This document shows, piece after piece, positions 45,215 through 55,268 of a stretch of DNA of 64,000 nt; positions within the stretch are counted from its first letter, which is position 1; every line of letters begins with the position of its first letter. Below the pieces are notes generated by a model. That model did no database searches. It worked only from the letters and a program-made list of their open reading frames with translations, and was not told where the DNA came from. Position numbers and translations under genes: made by a program. Where the stretch lies: positions 5,208,001 through 5,272,000 of the forward strand of contig NC_091968.1 of the NCBI RefSeq assembly GCF_036711975.1, given 5' to 3'. This DNA is from Onthophagus taurus (lineage: Eukaryota > Arthropoda > Insecta > Coleoptera > Scarabaeidae).

Positions 45215-45660
45215 CCATTACCCATAATGGAAATGATGTGGTTTTAAACACTGGGAATACCACATCAATGTTGACGTTTCTTTCTTCGTTCTCTTCTTTT
45301 GACTCATATTCGGTCGCCTTTACTTTTTTGATTCTCCACATTTTTGACGTGTGCCATTTTATTACAATTTTAGCGTTTCGAATCTTTTGCTGGACATTTA
45401 GCAACATCATGGTTTCCTCCACAACGATGACATTTCTTAAACTTTTGTTTCCAATCCTCTTTGTTTCACCCCTTTACTTGAAAAACATTCACATCCTGAA
45501 AATGTATTTCTTTTTTTCACGTTCTGCAACATCATAACTAGTAGCAAACTGCGTAGCTTTCTCAAACGTTAAATCTTTTTCTAACACACACCAAAAAATG
45601 TTCGTGTATATTTGTGATTTTGGGTACCTGATCCATAGTTTCTTTTCATTTTATTTGTTA

Positions 45661-46902
45661 TGGTAGTTTAGCTTCTTCCTTTTTATGATATGTTTTTATA
45701 AACTACGATATAGGTTGATAAAATATAGGTTCATGGCGTTGATATCATTTAGTTATTTTCGTAAGATTATCCTAGATAATTAAGATTATTGAAACTCAAA
45801 CAATTTAATTCACCGTTTTTATTTTTGGTTTTTGTAACATGTAAGATATGTCGAAATATACAAAAATCGGTCTTAAAGTAAAACACGATCAACAAACTCG
45901 ATCTTAAACAATATAAAAAAACATTCAAAAAAAACGAGATACATAATAAAGATAAAAAATAATTTTATTCCTATATACATGTATGTATCTTAATAAAGTA
46001 AACTGTAAACGTAAACAATCAATGATATAAGTTAATATAATAATTAATATTTAATTTATTAATAATAATTACGTATTTCACGATATCTCATTAAAAAAAA
46101 AAATTTAATTTTTTATTATTTTGGTATACTTACATTTTGATTTTTCTTTCTAAAAGCACCGTGCTTATTTTTTTTTTAATTAAAAAGAATCAACTAATTT
46201 TTATTTATCAATTAATTTCAAGTAATCATTTTTAATTTTTTGGGTGGATTCCAATTCCCTTTTAATCTTTTCGATATCGCAAATAGAATTAGTCAATAGT
46301 TTACTTTACACCAATCGTTTTTTATTATTATTTTTATAGTTTTAACACGTTGACCACTTTGTAATTTTAATTAATTGATGTGGTAATCAAATTTCAACGT
46401 GTTAAATGAATCCAACGTTATTTTATTTAATGAAACGATCGGTGCCATCGTTATTTATCACATATACGAGTAATCAACAATTCAGACTTTTCGATATTAT
46501 AGTTATTATTTTATTATTAACGATAACTGCGTGTTACGTAGAGCGAATATTGTTTACAGTTATTAGTTTATTAATTGTTTTTTTTTATTTATTTTTACCT
46601 ATTAAATCGTTACACACAACTTGACTTGTTAAAATTTTTTTTTAATTGTACACGTACACCTAAACTAACGATATTCATTTTTGATATTTATTATTTGGTC
46701 AAGTTTTTCCTAAATCGATTATGACGTAACAAAAAAATACTTAATAACAAAAAAAAAATAATTAATCTTTTTGTATTTATGACTAGATTATGATTTAAAA
46801 TATATTTTAAATTAAAACTAAAAAGGTACTGAACTTTTTTGGTTATTAAATTAACGATTTTTTTTTTTTAATTAAAACTTAAAACCCGGTAACTTTTTTA
46901 TA
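45661..46902 (-). other. 3' flank and presumed 3' UTR of the FRMPD-like gene
   Basis: Very AT-rich, with many homopolymer runs and no recognisable gene. Sequence next to the stop codon at 46903 is presumably 3' UTR. Confidence 0.4.
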
Positions 46903-47265
46903 TTATGGTGAGAAAACCCTTAAACTTCTTAAAAGAGTCGTTAAAACGTTAGCTAAACTTTCAGCTTCGGCCGCGAGGTGTTCTTCAATTTTACTTTGTG
47001 ATGATCGATCGATGTTCGACGATATCAAATGGCGGAAAGCCGAGGTTACATCGTGAACTTTCAGTATTAAATTACGTGTTTGCAATGGCGCAGTTGTGTG
47101 ATTTGACAAATCCTGACACAATTCCGTTAATCTTCTTAGTATTGTCAAACAAACCGCTAAATTCTCGGGTAAATCCGGTAAATTTGGATTTGACATCGCT
47201 ATCACCAACATTTTACTCGAATGGACCAATTGTAATGATTGCGTTGTTAATTCATCTTTAGCAAT
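46903..47265 (-). CDS. FERM/PDZ scaffold (FRMPD/Preso-like) terminal exon
   Basis: 121 codons including the stop. It encodes an all-helical C-terminal domain: LVHSSKMLVIAMSNPNLPDL, LTILRRLTELCQDLSNHTTA, NLILKVHDVTSAFRHLISS, ending ANVLTTLLRSLRVFSP. The acceptor is TTCTTTTAG and phase 0 matches exon B. The helical bundle resembles the C-terminal segment of insect FERM/PDZ scaffold proteins as I remember them. Alternatively it could be compared with the F-actin-binding bundle of Abl kinases, but splice continuity with the FERM-containing exon argues against an Abl gene. Confidence 0.8.
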   Translation of the reverse strand: MAKDELTTQSLQLVHSSKMLVIAMSNPNLPDLPENLAVCLTILRRLTELCQDLSNHTTAPLQTRNLILKVHDVTSAFRHLISSNIDRSSQSKIEEHLAAEAESLANVLTTLLRSLRVFSP

Positions 47266-47343
47266 CTAAAAGAAAAAAATGTTTTATCCCAAAAATCTTT
47301 AATTCCAAAAAAAATTCGTTAACAGCTAATAATTTGTTAGTAC

Positions 47344-47723
47344 CTGAAACTTTTCTTCACACATATATTTACCACCTCCATGTATTTGAGCCGCATTACA
47401 CTGAGCAGCAACTTGATCTAATCTCACCAACAAACTAGCCATGGCAACATCTGTTTTGCTGAGCAAATTTTCTCGGTTTGAAACGCATCCGTTTTTAACA
47501 GGTGAATTCGAGGGAGTTCCGTTAAGAAGTTGCTTGGCGTGCTCGAATTTGTCTTTACATCTGGGGCTTTTACAGAATAATCTGGGGGATGGCATTCGGG
47601 AATCGGATAAACTTCTAGCGTGATGCATGCTACATGTTGGTGGTGGAGGTGGAGTCGGAATTTCGTTGTTATACTCGGGGGAGTCTAAAGGAGGTGGTGC
47701 TACCGTCATTTGTGCTCCTCTAC
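47344..47723 (-). CDS. FERM/PDZ scaffold exon B
   Basis: 380 bp. Encodes GRGAQMTVAPPPLDSPEYNN, a poly-proline run, a Ser/Arg-rich stretch (HHARSLSDSRMPSPRLFCKS) and the first helix of the C-terminal domain (KTDVAMASLLVRLDQVAAQC, GGGKYMCEEKFQ). The acceptor TTTACAG and donor CAG/GTACTA are good. Two leading bases complete the glycine codon left by the exon ending at 55269, so the two join in frame across 7.5 kb of repeats. Confidence 0.85.
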
Positions 47724-48284
47724 CTGTAAAGAATTTTTTAATTCTACAATGTTTAAACAAATGGAAATAAATGGAATGGTGTGTTTTTATTACCAAGTAA
47801 CAATGTTATCTGAATATACACCATTAGGAAGAAGATGCCAAAATTTACTGGACATAGATGGAGTTGAAATCGAGGTAGAAATATATGTGGTTCCGAATCA
47901 TTATCAAAAAGACGCCATAATTGTAGGAAATAGTGCTTTTACGACCTAAATATTAAAATAATTAAACATGGAAATTCTTTGCATCACTCCTGGAGCCGAG
48001 GATGAACTCATTTTAGAAAAGATAGAATGAAAGCAAGAAATAAACGAAGAAACAATAATGAATGACGAAGAATACGACAGCAAAGAAGAAGACGAAAATA
48101 TAGAAAATGAATGCTCGATCCCATAGAATCTGACGTAAACGAAGACCTTAGTCAAGAAGTCAAGCAAAGATTAAAAGAATTAACCAAGAGACTAATTTTG
48201 ACGATATACGATCCAGAAGCAGATTTTGAAATCCATACCGATGCCTGCAAGATGGGAATAGCTGGAATACTATTTCTGAAGTGA

Positions 48285-50153
48285 TATTGCCACGTTATTG
48301 CGATATTTGAATAAAAATGAAATTAATAAGAAAGCTGATAAAAAAAATATGTCAACTTATTTGGATCCAAAATACAAAATGAACTTTTTTAATGCTGATT
48401 TAACTCACGAAGCAACTCTAAAAAGAGGATACTTTAATTAATAATTGGCGATATTTCCAGGATCTTTCAAGAAATGAAAATTGCAACATCGAAAATTTTA
48501 TCAAAACTTCAAATATTGTTTTCTCAAAAATTAAAACCTATTTTTCAAAACGGGTTGGTTCATTGGAAAGAAGACACTTTTATTAACAGTTTGGGAAATT
48601 TTCATACTCATATTCCAAGAACTGGATTTTATACGAATTTTTAAAACTTAATCGGCGAAAATTGTAAAATTCGAAAAAATTGTCGATCATTTCAAAAATT
48701 TTTTACTCAAGAACTAAAAATGATTTTTCAAAACGGCTTGTTGCAATAAAAAGAGGATATTATAATTAATAATTGGTGATATTTCCACAAGGATCCTTCA
48801 AGAAATTAATTTTATAGCGAATTTTGAAAATTATGGATGAAAATTGCAACATCGAAAATTTTATCAAAACTTCAAATATTGTTTTCTCAAAAACTAAAAG
48901 TTATTTTTCAAAACGTGTTGGTTCATTGGAAAGAGGACACTCTTATTAACACTTTGGGAAATTTTCATACTCATATTCCAAGAACTGGATTTTATACGAA
49001 TTTTTAAAACTTAATCGGCGAAAATTGCAAAATTCGAAAAATGGTCAATCATTTCAAAAATTTATTTCTCAAGAACTAAAAATGATTTTTCAAAACGGCT
49101 TTTTGCAATAAAAAGAGGATATTATAATTAATAATTGGTGATATTTCCACAAGGATCCTTCAAGAAATTAATTTTATAGCGAATTTTGAAAATTATGGAT
49201 GAAAATTGCAACATCGAAAATTTTATCAAAACTTCAAATATTGTTTTCTCAAAAACTAAAAGTTATTTTTCAAAACGTGTTGGTTCATTGGAAAGAGGAC
49301 ACTCTTATTAACACTTTGGGAAATTTTCATACTCATATTCCAAGAACTGGATTTTATACGAATTTTTAAAACTTAATCGGCGAAAATTGCAAAATTCGAA
49401 AAATGGTCGATCATTTCAAAAATTTATTTCTCAAGAACTAAAAATGATTTTTCAAAATGGCTTTTTGCAATAAAAAGAGGATATTATAATTAATAATTGG
49501 TGATATTTCCACAAGGATCCTTCAAGAAATTAATTTTATAGCGAATTTTGAAAATTATGGATGAAAATTGCAACATCGAAAATTTTATCAAAACTTCAAA
49601 TATTGTTTTCTCAAAAACTAAAAGTTATTTTTCAAAACGTGTTGGTTCATTGGAAAGAGGACACTCTTATTAACACTTTGGGAAATTTTCATACTTATAT
49701 TCCAAGAAATGGATTTTATACAAATTTTTAAAACTTAATCGGCGAAAATTGCAAAATTCGAAAAAATTGTCGATCATTTCAAAAATTTATTTCTTAGGAA
49801 CTGAAAGTGATTTTTCAAAACGGCTTGTTGGATTAAAAAGAGGATACTTTAATTAATAATCGAAACTGATAACAGCGATAGTTCTGTTAGTAATTAATGT
49901 GGTGATGAATTACAAGTGTAGAGAAAAAACTAGACGAAACTGCAACAAGAGATTTTATACATCGTATTGGGATTGTTACAATGAGGTTGCTAATGACAAA
50001 TCTGATATAAAAAAAGTCCTATTGGGGTTGAACTTGATTATTATCTGCAGTGTCCAAAATCTAAAAGAGATACTAATTCTTGTGAATGGTGGAGTACTAA
50101 GTAATAGGTTTTTAACATCCGGCCGGATACCGGATAGTTGCCCGATATCCGTT
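48285..50153 (+). mobile_element. hAT relic B carrying the 362-bp satellite
   Basis: Inserted in the Gypsy B RNase H. It starts abruptly in the hAT C-terminal coding part (DKKNMSTYLDPKYKMNFFNA, DLTHEATLKRGYF), enters the satellite at about 48424, leaves it at about 49860 (DNSDSSVSN, CGDELQV) and ends with a right terminus GGATACCGGATAGTTGCCCG then TATCCGTTTCACCACTA. That terminus mirrors the left terminus of relic A, identifying the TIR as TAGNGNTGAAACGGATA. The left half is deleted. Confidence 0.75.
48424..49860 (+). repeat. 362-bp satellite array inside hAT relic B
   Basis: Four units; the phrase ATGGATGAAAATTGCAACAT recurs at 48833, 49195 and 49557, a period of exactly 362 bp. The three central units are nearly identical, the edge units diverged, as expected for unequal exchange within an array. 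Confidence 0.95.
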
Positions 50154-51499
50154 TCACCACTAATTGAAACCATCAGTCAACATACAACGGAATTGGAGAG
50201 TCGATATCACAGCTACGAATTCGAAATTCCAGCTGTTACAGAGACCTTAGAAGGATTTTGAACGTACGTACTATGTCGAGAATTCAAAGTGGTAAGTGAT
50301 TGTAACTCTTTAAAGACCATCATGAAGAAGAAAGGCTTGATGCCAAGAATAGCAGGATGGGGTTTGAAACTCCAAGAATAGGATTTCAACATTGAATATC
50401 GCCCAGGAACTCAGATGGCTCATGTAGATGTTACACTATTTAGATGGGTAGGAGTCCAAATGAAGAATCAGACGAAGCTAAGATAGCAACCTTGAACGTA
50501 TTAACAGTACAAACTGATGACCAAAATCCTGTATTGAATGTGCATACCATAAAGTTACAGGGAAAAAGCAGATAGATTTGCATATCATAGAACGACTACC
50601 TTTTCATGCCATTAACGTTGACCATTTAGGACCTTACCCCATAAGTAGAAAAAGAAATACCTACTTATTAGTTTGTGTAGATAACTTCACAAAATATGTT
50701 ATTATCCGAGCGGTGAGAAATACGAAGAGTAAACCGACGATAGAAATTATGACAGAAATTACTGGAATCTTTAGTAGTCCAACAAGACTTATAAGTTATA
50801 ACAGATAGAGGAACTGCTTATACGTCGTGCGATTTTGAAAATTTCTGCAAAAAAAAATGATATCCAACATATCAAGAATGCAACTGCAACCTCGAGAGCC
50901 AACGGACAAGTAGAAAGATCATCAGGAAGATGAACAAGAATGGGACACGAAGTCACGATAAATCCAGTTCGCTTTAAACAACATCAGGAACAGAACTACT
51001 CAGAAGACACCTCATGAACTATTGCTTGGGTTTCTGTCCCGAAACATTTTACAAAACCGCGTCATAATGGCTCTCAAAGAAGACTAAAACGTGTCAAATA
51101 TTGATAAACAAAACGATTTCAGAAAGAGAAAAGTAATAAGAAGTACCAGAAACCTCGAAAGTACCAAGAGAATACTAGATCGTATTGATTAGGCGGGAAA
51201 TGGCGGCTACGGGACAACCCAGAAAGATGATGCCATCTTATAAAGGACCGTATCTAGTAAACACCGTTCTGGGAAATGATAGATATCATTTAATCAACAA
51301 ACCCAGCGAAAGTTCGGTTCAATTTTTGCTGCAGACTTCATAAAAGCATGGTGCCAAATGCCCGATGACGTCGACGATGGAATCGAGGACGATTCGTCAG
51401 GTAGCGAAGCCGAATATAACAACCAACGACACCTATTGAATATTTTGATGTCATAAGACAAGTACCGATCAATAAAAGAAGAAGAAGTTGCGAGATAAG

Positions 51500-51600
51500 A
51501 GCGTAGTGTTGCCAAACGTACGATAATTATCGTACATGTTCAATTATTTCAATTCATACACAATCATACATTCATACTCATTATCGTACGATAATTTGGA
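51500..51600. repeat. short palindromic repeat region
   Basis: GTACGATAATTATCGTAC, itself a perfect palindrome, occurs near 51520, and TATCGTACGATAATTTGG near 51585 repeats it in part. It could be a transposon terminus. Confidence 0.35.
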
Positions 51601-51789
51601 ACATCTATAATTTTCAACACAACTTTATTTTTTATAAGAAATTTGCACAACTCTATAAACGAATTTTTTTTTGTGAATTCTGCAACTCTTTATACGTATA
51701 TGTGTTGTCTCCAGTCTCGAGATTCCGATAAATCACCTCAAGTTGACATTGAGATGACCAGGGCCATACTAACAATAAGATCATTTTGG

Positions 51790-52175
51790 ACGTTGTCTTT
51801 TGCAGAAGTTGGTCTTGGGGCGAACAGTTGGTTCAACTGGCTTGCGAACAAGCCAACCACATAGCCAAGGCAATAAAGGAACTTTGCCTGGAATCATCTC
51901 TGGAGTCCACATATCATAGTAAAGGAGAAAGAGTTGCGGAAATTATCAGTAGAAACAGAGCAATGCGCATAAGACCCACTTCCCCAACTGGAACTGATTT
52001 TGATGAAAAAAATACAATTAATGGTACAATGGTTGCTTCACAATATATTTCTAGGAACGGTGGTAGCAATAAATTTAATTCATCAAATGATTTCACAAAT
52101 CAAATGAGTAGTAGCATGTATACTGATATTTGTGTATTATGTATTAGTATTATTAATACCGAGAATTTCATTTAA
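51790..52175 (+). other. exon-like open frame of unknown origin
   Basis: After a good acceptor (TTGTCTTTTGCAG at about 51805) the plus strand is open for about 120 codons: SWSWGEQLVQLACEQANHIA, KAIKELCLESSLES, ERVAEIISRNRAMRIRPTSP, then a Ser/Asn-rich tail. Composition and codon use look host-like and none of the transposon families here explains it. It may be an exon of a gene nested in the FRMPD intron, or a captured or retroposed fragment. I do not recognise the protein. Confidence 0.35.
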
Positions 52176-52216
52176 CTCGCAATATATGGATGCAGTAACC
52201 ATAGTTCCAAAACTAT

Positions 52217-52520
52217 TGTACACTTGCACTGTCCCACATAAAATGCTTCTTCTTCTTCTCCCAATCCTTATGCCTGATGGCGTCCAATAAAATGCAACGT
52301 AGCTTAATAGTACAGACTTGGAAAAGGTGACGTCTTTATGACAACCCTGAGTTTCGGCCGTCTTAATAACCGCACGGCTAAACCCAAGTGTTCCTGATTC
52401 TTATAGTTCTAGTTCTAGTGTTAGTTCTAGTGCATTACTAGAACTAACACTAGACCAAGAACTAGAAACATTCGGGTTTAGCCGCACGTCTGTCAAGACG
52501 GCTAAACCCGAATGATTCTA
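52217..52520. repeat. hairpin-satellite element, left flank and first unit
   Basis: The flank GCACTGTCCCACATAAAATG and TAGCTTAATAGTACAG is shared with the locus at 37367-38790. It is followed by hairpin units (TTTCGGCCGTCTTAATAACC, ACTAGAACTAACACTAGACC). Interrupted at the TA at 52519 by the IS630-type element. Confidence 0.8.
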
Positions 52521-54267
52521 TATCTTTTCAAGCACAAATTGGCACTAATCAGAATCAAAATGACATTAGTCAAAATCATATTGGCAATGTCAATTTCAAA
52601 TTGGCATTAGTCAAAATCAAATTGACAATAATCAAAATTAAAATGGCATTAGTCAATATGAAATTGGCAATAAACAATATCATATTGGCATTAATCAACA
52701 AATTTAGCACTAATCAAAAGCAAATCGGCATTAAACAAAATCAAAATGACATTAGTCCATATCATATTGGCACTTATGAATTTTAAATTGACATGGAAAT
52801 AAAATTATATATCAGCATTAAATAAAATGAAATGGGCAAAAACATTTTATTGACTTACAAACACAGTAGATAACAATTATATTACTTAAAAAAGTAGGTA
52901 ACGTTATGTTTTAAATAACACTCTTAAAAATTTATATCTTGCATATTCAATGCAGAAGGGATAAATCGTTGGATGTGGACAATAAACATTGCGCAATTGG
53001 CAACAGTAATCTTGTCCATATTATTATGAACGGTGTTCTCTAATTTCTGCATTCGATATTATGTTTGAGTCAGATGATCCCGGTCAGCACCGGCCAAGAT
53101 GTTATTTAGCTGTACAGCCATATCTGCTTTTACTCCTGCTTTTAATGCAGACCACGCTTGTTCAATAGGATTAAAGATAGGGCTGTACGGACTCAGTCGT
53201 AAAAGTGTGTGGTGTTCAAATTCGTTTTCTGCAAAAACCTCTTCAATAGTAGAGTGGCATGGAGCATTATCAATAACTAATGCAACTCCAGTTTGGTAAA
53301 GGCCTTGCGCTCTTCTTAGGCATTGCCTCACAAATTCATTTGCTTCCAGCTTCTTGAAAGAGCCCCGACGTAGTTCGGAATGAATTAGCCTCATGTTTCC
53401 AATGCATCGACCCTCTGCAACCTGCAGACACTGTTGTGCAGCGAGTCCCTTTTTTTGAACGACCCTGAGTCCGCGATATGAACAAATTAAAGTTTGTCTC
53501 GTCCATGTATATGATAGGTATATTTTGTGCTTGAAGATCCAATAAATTTTCTACATAAATACTCGTGCCGCGATGCTGTCGAACGCATTCGTTGGAGACA
53601 TTGAGTGCAAAATCTTCACGGAATTTTTCACTCAGTCCTTTAACAGTAAAATTTTAGGATTTTCTTCGACTGAACGTTCCATGAATTGACAGTGCTCATC
53701 AGTTATTTTAGCTCTACGTTTACCTCCTCGCTGCTTTTCCGGTTGTTCTTGGTTGTTAACCCATCGATACGCGGTTCTTTTTGACACCTGTAGTACGTTT
53801 GCATGATTACGCCAGTCACCATTGGCATTATACAAAGCGCAAATCTGTGTCCTCAGATTTGCAGCAGCATTTTTCTTTAAATAAGGCATCTCGTGTGAAT
53901 ATAATAGTTGAAATCTCGCAATAAATTACCATAAACTTGACAATAACCGATAAGTTAACAACTGTTTGACACCGATTTATACATTTATTTTTCATGCCAT
54001 CTTGATATTGTTTGGTGCCAATATGATATGGACTAATGTCATTTTGATTTTGTTTAATGCCAATTTGCTTTTGATTAGTGCTAAATTTGTTGATTAATGC
54101 CAATATGATATTGTTTATTGCCAATTTGATATTGACTAATGCCATTTTAATTTTGATTATTGTCAATTTGATTTTGACTAATGCCAATTTGAAATTGACA
54201 TTGCCAATTTGATTTTGACTAATGTCATTTTGATTCTGATTAGTGCCAATTTGAGCTTGAAAAGGTA
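52521..54267 (-). mobile_element. IS630-type transposon with repeat-built TIRs
   Basis: 1747 bp, TA on both sides. Ends TATCTTTTCAAGCACAAATT and, inverted, TACCTTTTCAAGCTCAAATT. The ~255-bp inverted repeats are about 98 % alike by eye and consist largely of ~20-24-bp variants of AAATTGGCATTAGTCAAAAT. One transposase gene on the minus strand. It lies inside the double-hairpin satellite; removing it and one TA restores GATTCTAGTTCTAG. Confidence 0.92.
53059..53889 (-). pseudogene. IS630/Tc1-superfamily transposase, few lesions
   Basis: About 277 residues when the frames are followed. HTH domain: LRTQICALYNANGDWRNHAN, VLQVSKRTAYRWVNNQEQ. Catalytic part: IIYMDETNFNLFISRTQGRS (first Asp), ALVIDNAPCHS (second Asp), RLSPYSPIFNPIEQAWS (Glu). 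I count 35 residues between the second Asp and the Glu, so DD35E-like, unlike DD34E Tc1 and DD34D mariner. The RTQGRSKKGTR stretch recalls bacterial and oomycete IS630-like transposases. Two or three frameshifts (near 53630, 53400) are the only obvious damage. Confidence 0.85.
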
Positions 54268-55095
54268 TAGTTCTAGATCTTGTGTTACTTGTAGTGATAG
54301 TGCTAGTGCAAAACAGCAAAAAAGTTTTAATTCAATGAAAATAACAAGCAACATAATGATAGCTAGTGCTAACTAGCGCTACTTTGCATTGTCACTAGCA
54401 CTAACACTAAACCTAGAACTAAAAACATTCGGGATTAGCCGCACGTCTCTCAAGACGGCTAAACCCGAATGTTTGTAGATCTAGGTCTTGTGTTACTTCT
54501 AATGATAGTGCTAGTGCATTACTAGAATTAACACTAGATCGAGAACTAGAAACATTCAGGTTTAGCCGCACGTCTCTCAAGACGGCTAAACCCGAATGTT
54601 CGTAGTTCTTAGTCTTGTGTTAGTTCTAGTGATAGTGCTAATGTAAAACTAGAACTAACACTTGTCCTAGAACTAGAAACATTCGGGTTTAGCCGCACGT
54701 CTCTCAAGACGGCTAAACTCAAATGATTCTAGTTGTAGGTTTTGTGTTTGTTCTAGTGATAGTGCAAGTGCATTACTAGAACTAACACTAAACCGAGAAC
54801 TAAAAATATTCGGGTTTAGCCGCACGTCTCTCAAGACGGCTAAACCCGAATGATTCTAATTCTAAGACCTAGAATGTGTTAGTTCTAGTGATAGTGCTAG
54901 TGTAAAACTAGAACAAACACTAGACTGAGAACTAGAAACATTCGGATTTAGCCCCACGTCTCTCAAGACGACTAAACTCGAATATTTGTAGTTCTAGGTC
55001 TTGTGTTAGTTCTAGTGATAGTGGTAGTGCAAAACTAGAACTAACACTAGACCTAGAACTAGAAAGTTTTGGGTTTAGCTGTGCGTCTTTAGTAT
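54268..55095. repeat. double-hairpin satellite, second locus
   Basis: Six or seven units; GCACGTCTCTCAAGACGGCT recurs at 54441, 54568, 54695 and 54822, giving 127 bp. Each unit forms two hairpins: TTTAGCCGCACGTCTCTCAA with GACGGCTAAA, and GTTCTAGGTCTTGTGTTAGT facing ACTAACACTAGACCTAGAAC. The units are more alike than at 38860-39640. Confidence 0.93.
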
Positions 55096-55254
55096 AATGT
55101 TGTTCTGATTGGTTCTCTTCAATCAAACGACCTAAAATTAACTAATATCATTGGATTTCTACTTAAGCAAAAAATTATCACATAAATACCTTTCTGACAT
55201 TCATGATATTAATTGTTACTTGGTTTCTTTGTAAAAACAGTTTCAGGAAAAAAT
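55096..55254. other. intron sequence, nothing recognised
   Basis: Short AT-rich stretch between the hairpin satellite and the FRMPD exon. Confidence 0.4.
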
Positions 55255-55268
55255 CTAACACAACTTAC

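Larger units (their letters stand above)
40960..45660 (-). mobile_element. Gypsy retrotransposon A (K02A2.6-like), fragmented
   Basis: Minus-strand order: gag end with a zinc knuckle (45660-45215: FEKATQFATSYDVAE, KFKKCHRCGGNHDVAKCPAK); retropepsin (43250-42976: MGVDSGANVSVIDQKTYESR, active-site DSG); then a hAT relic in place of reverse transcriptase; then the integrase C-terminus (41541-41230: NGLSPTEAMFKQLPRTKL, GTRKVYKIMSKTTYLVYARQ). A purine tract AAGGAAGGGA followed by TGTTATGTATTAGG at about 41008 looks like the polypurine tract and the 3' LTR start. gag and retropepsin are separated by about 2 kb holding a foldback. Confidence 0.72.
47796..51490 (+). mobile_element. Gypsy retrotransposon B, fragmented
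   Basis: Plus-strand order: end of protease (QNLLDIDGVEIEVEIYVVPN, DAIIVGNSAF); acidic spacer; RNase H start (YDPEADFEIHTDACKMGIAG); a hAT insertion (48285-50153); RNase H continued (ELESRYHSYEFEIPAVTETL and a VTDCNSLK-type block in another frame); integrase core (50578-50870: NVDHLGPYPISRKRNTYLLV, CVDNFTKYVIIRAV, DRGTAYTS); and a C-terminal YKGPYLVNTVLGNDRYHL near 51240. Reverse transcriptase is absent between about 47960 and 48130. Many frameshifts. No LTR was identified. Confidence 0.75.
47724..55268 (-). other. FRMPD-like intron, 7.5 kb, packed with mobile elements
   Basis: Contains Gypsy B with its hAT insert, an unidentified exon-like frame on the opposite strand, and the hairpin-satellite element with an IS630-type transposon in it. 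Splice phases on both sides agree, so I treat it as one intron. Confidence 0.75.

Noticed and set aside
46903-47723. Abelson kinase C-terminus (F-actin-binding domain)
   Set aside because: No kinase, SH2 or SH3 exons are nearby, and the splice phase and strand join these exons to the FERM-containing exon at 55269-57246.
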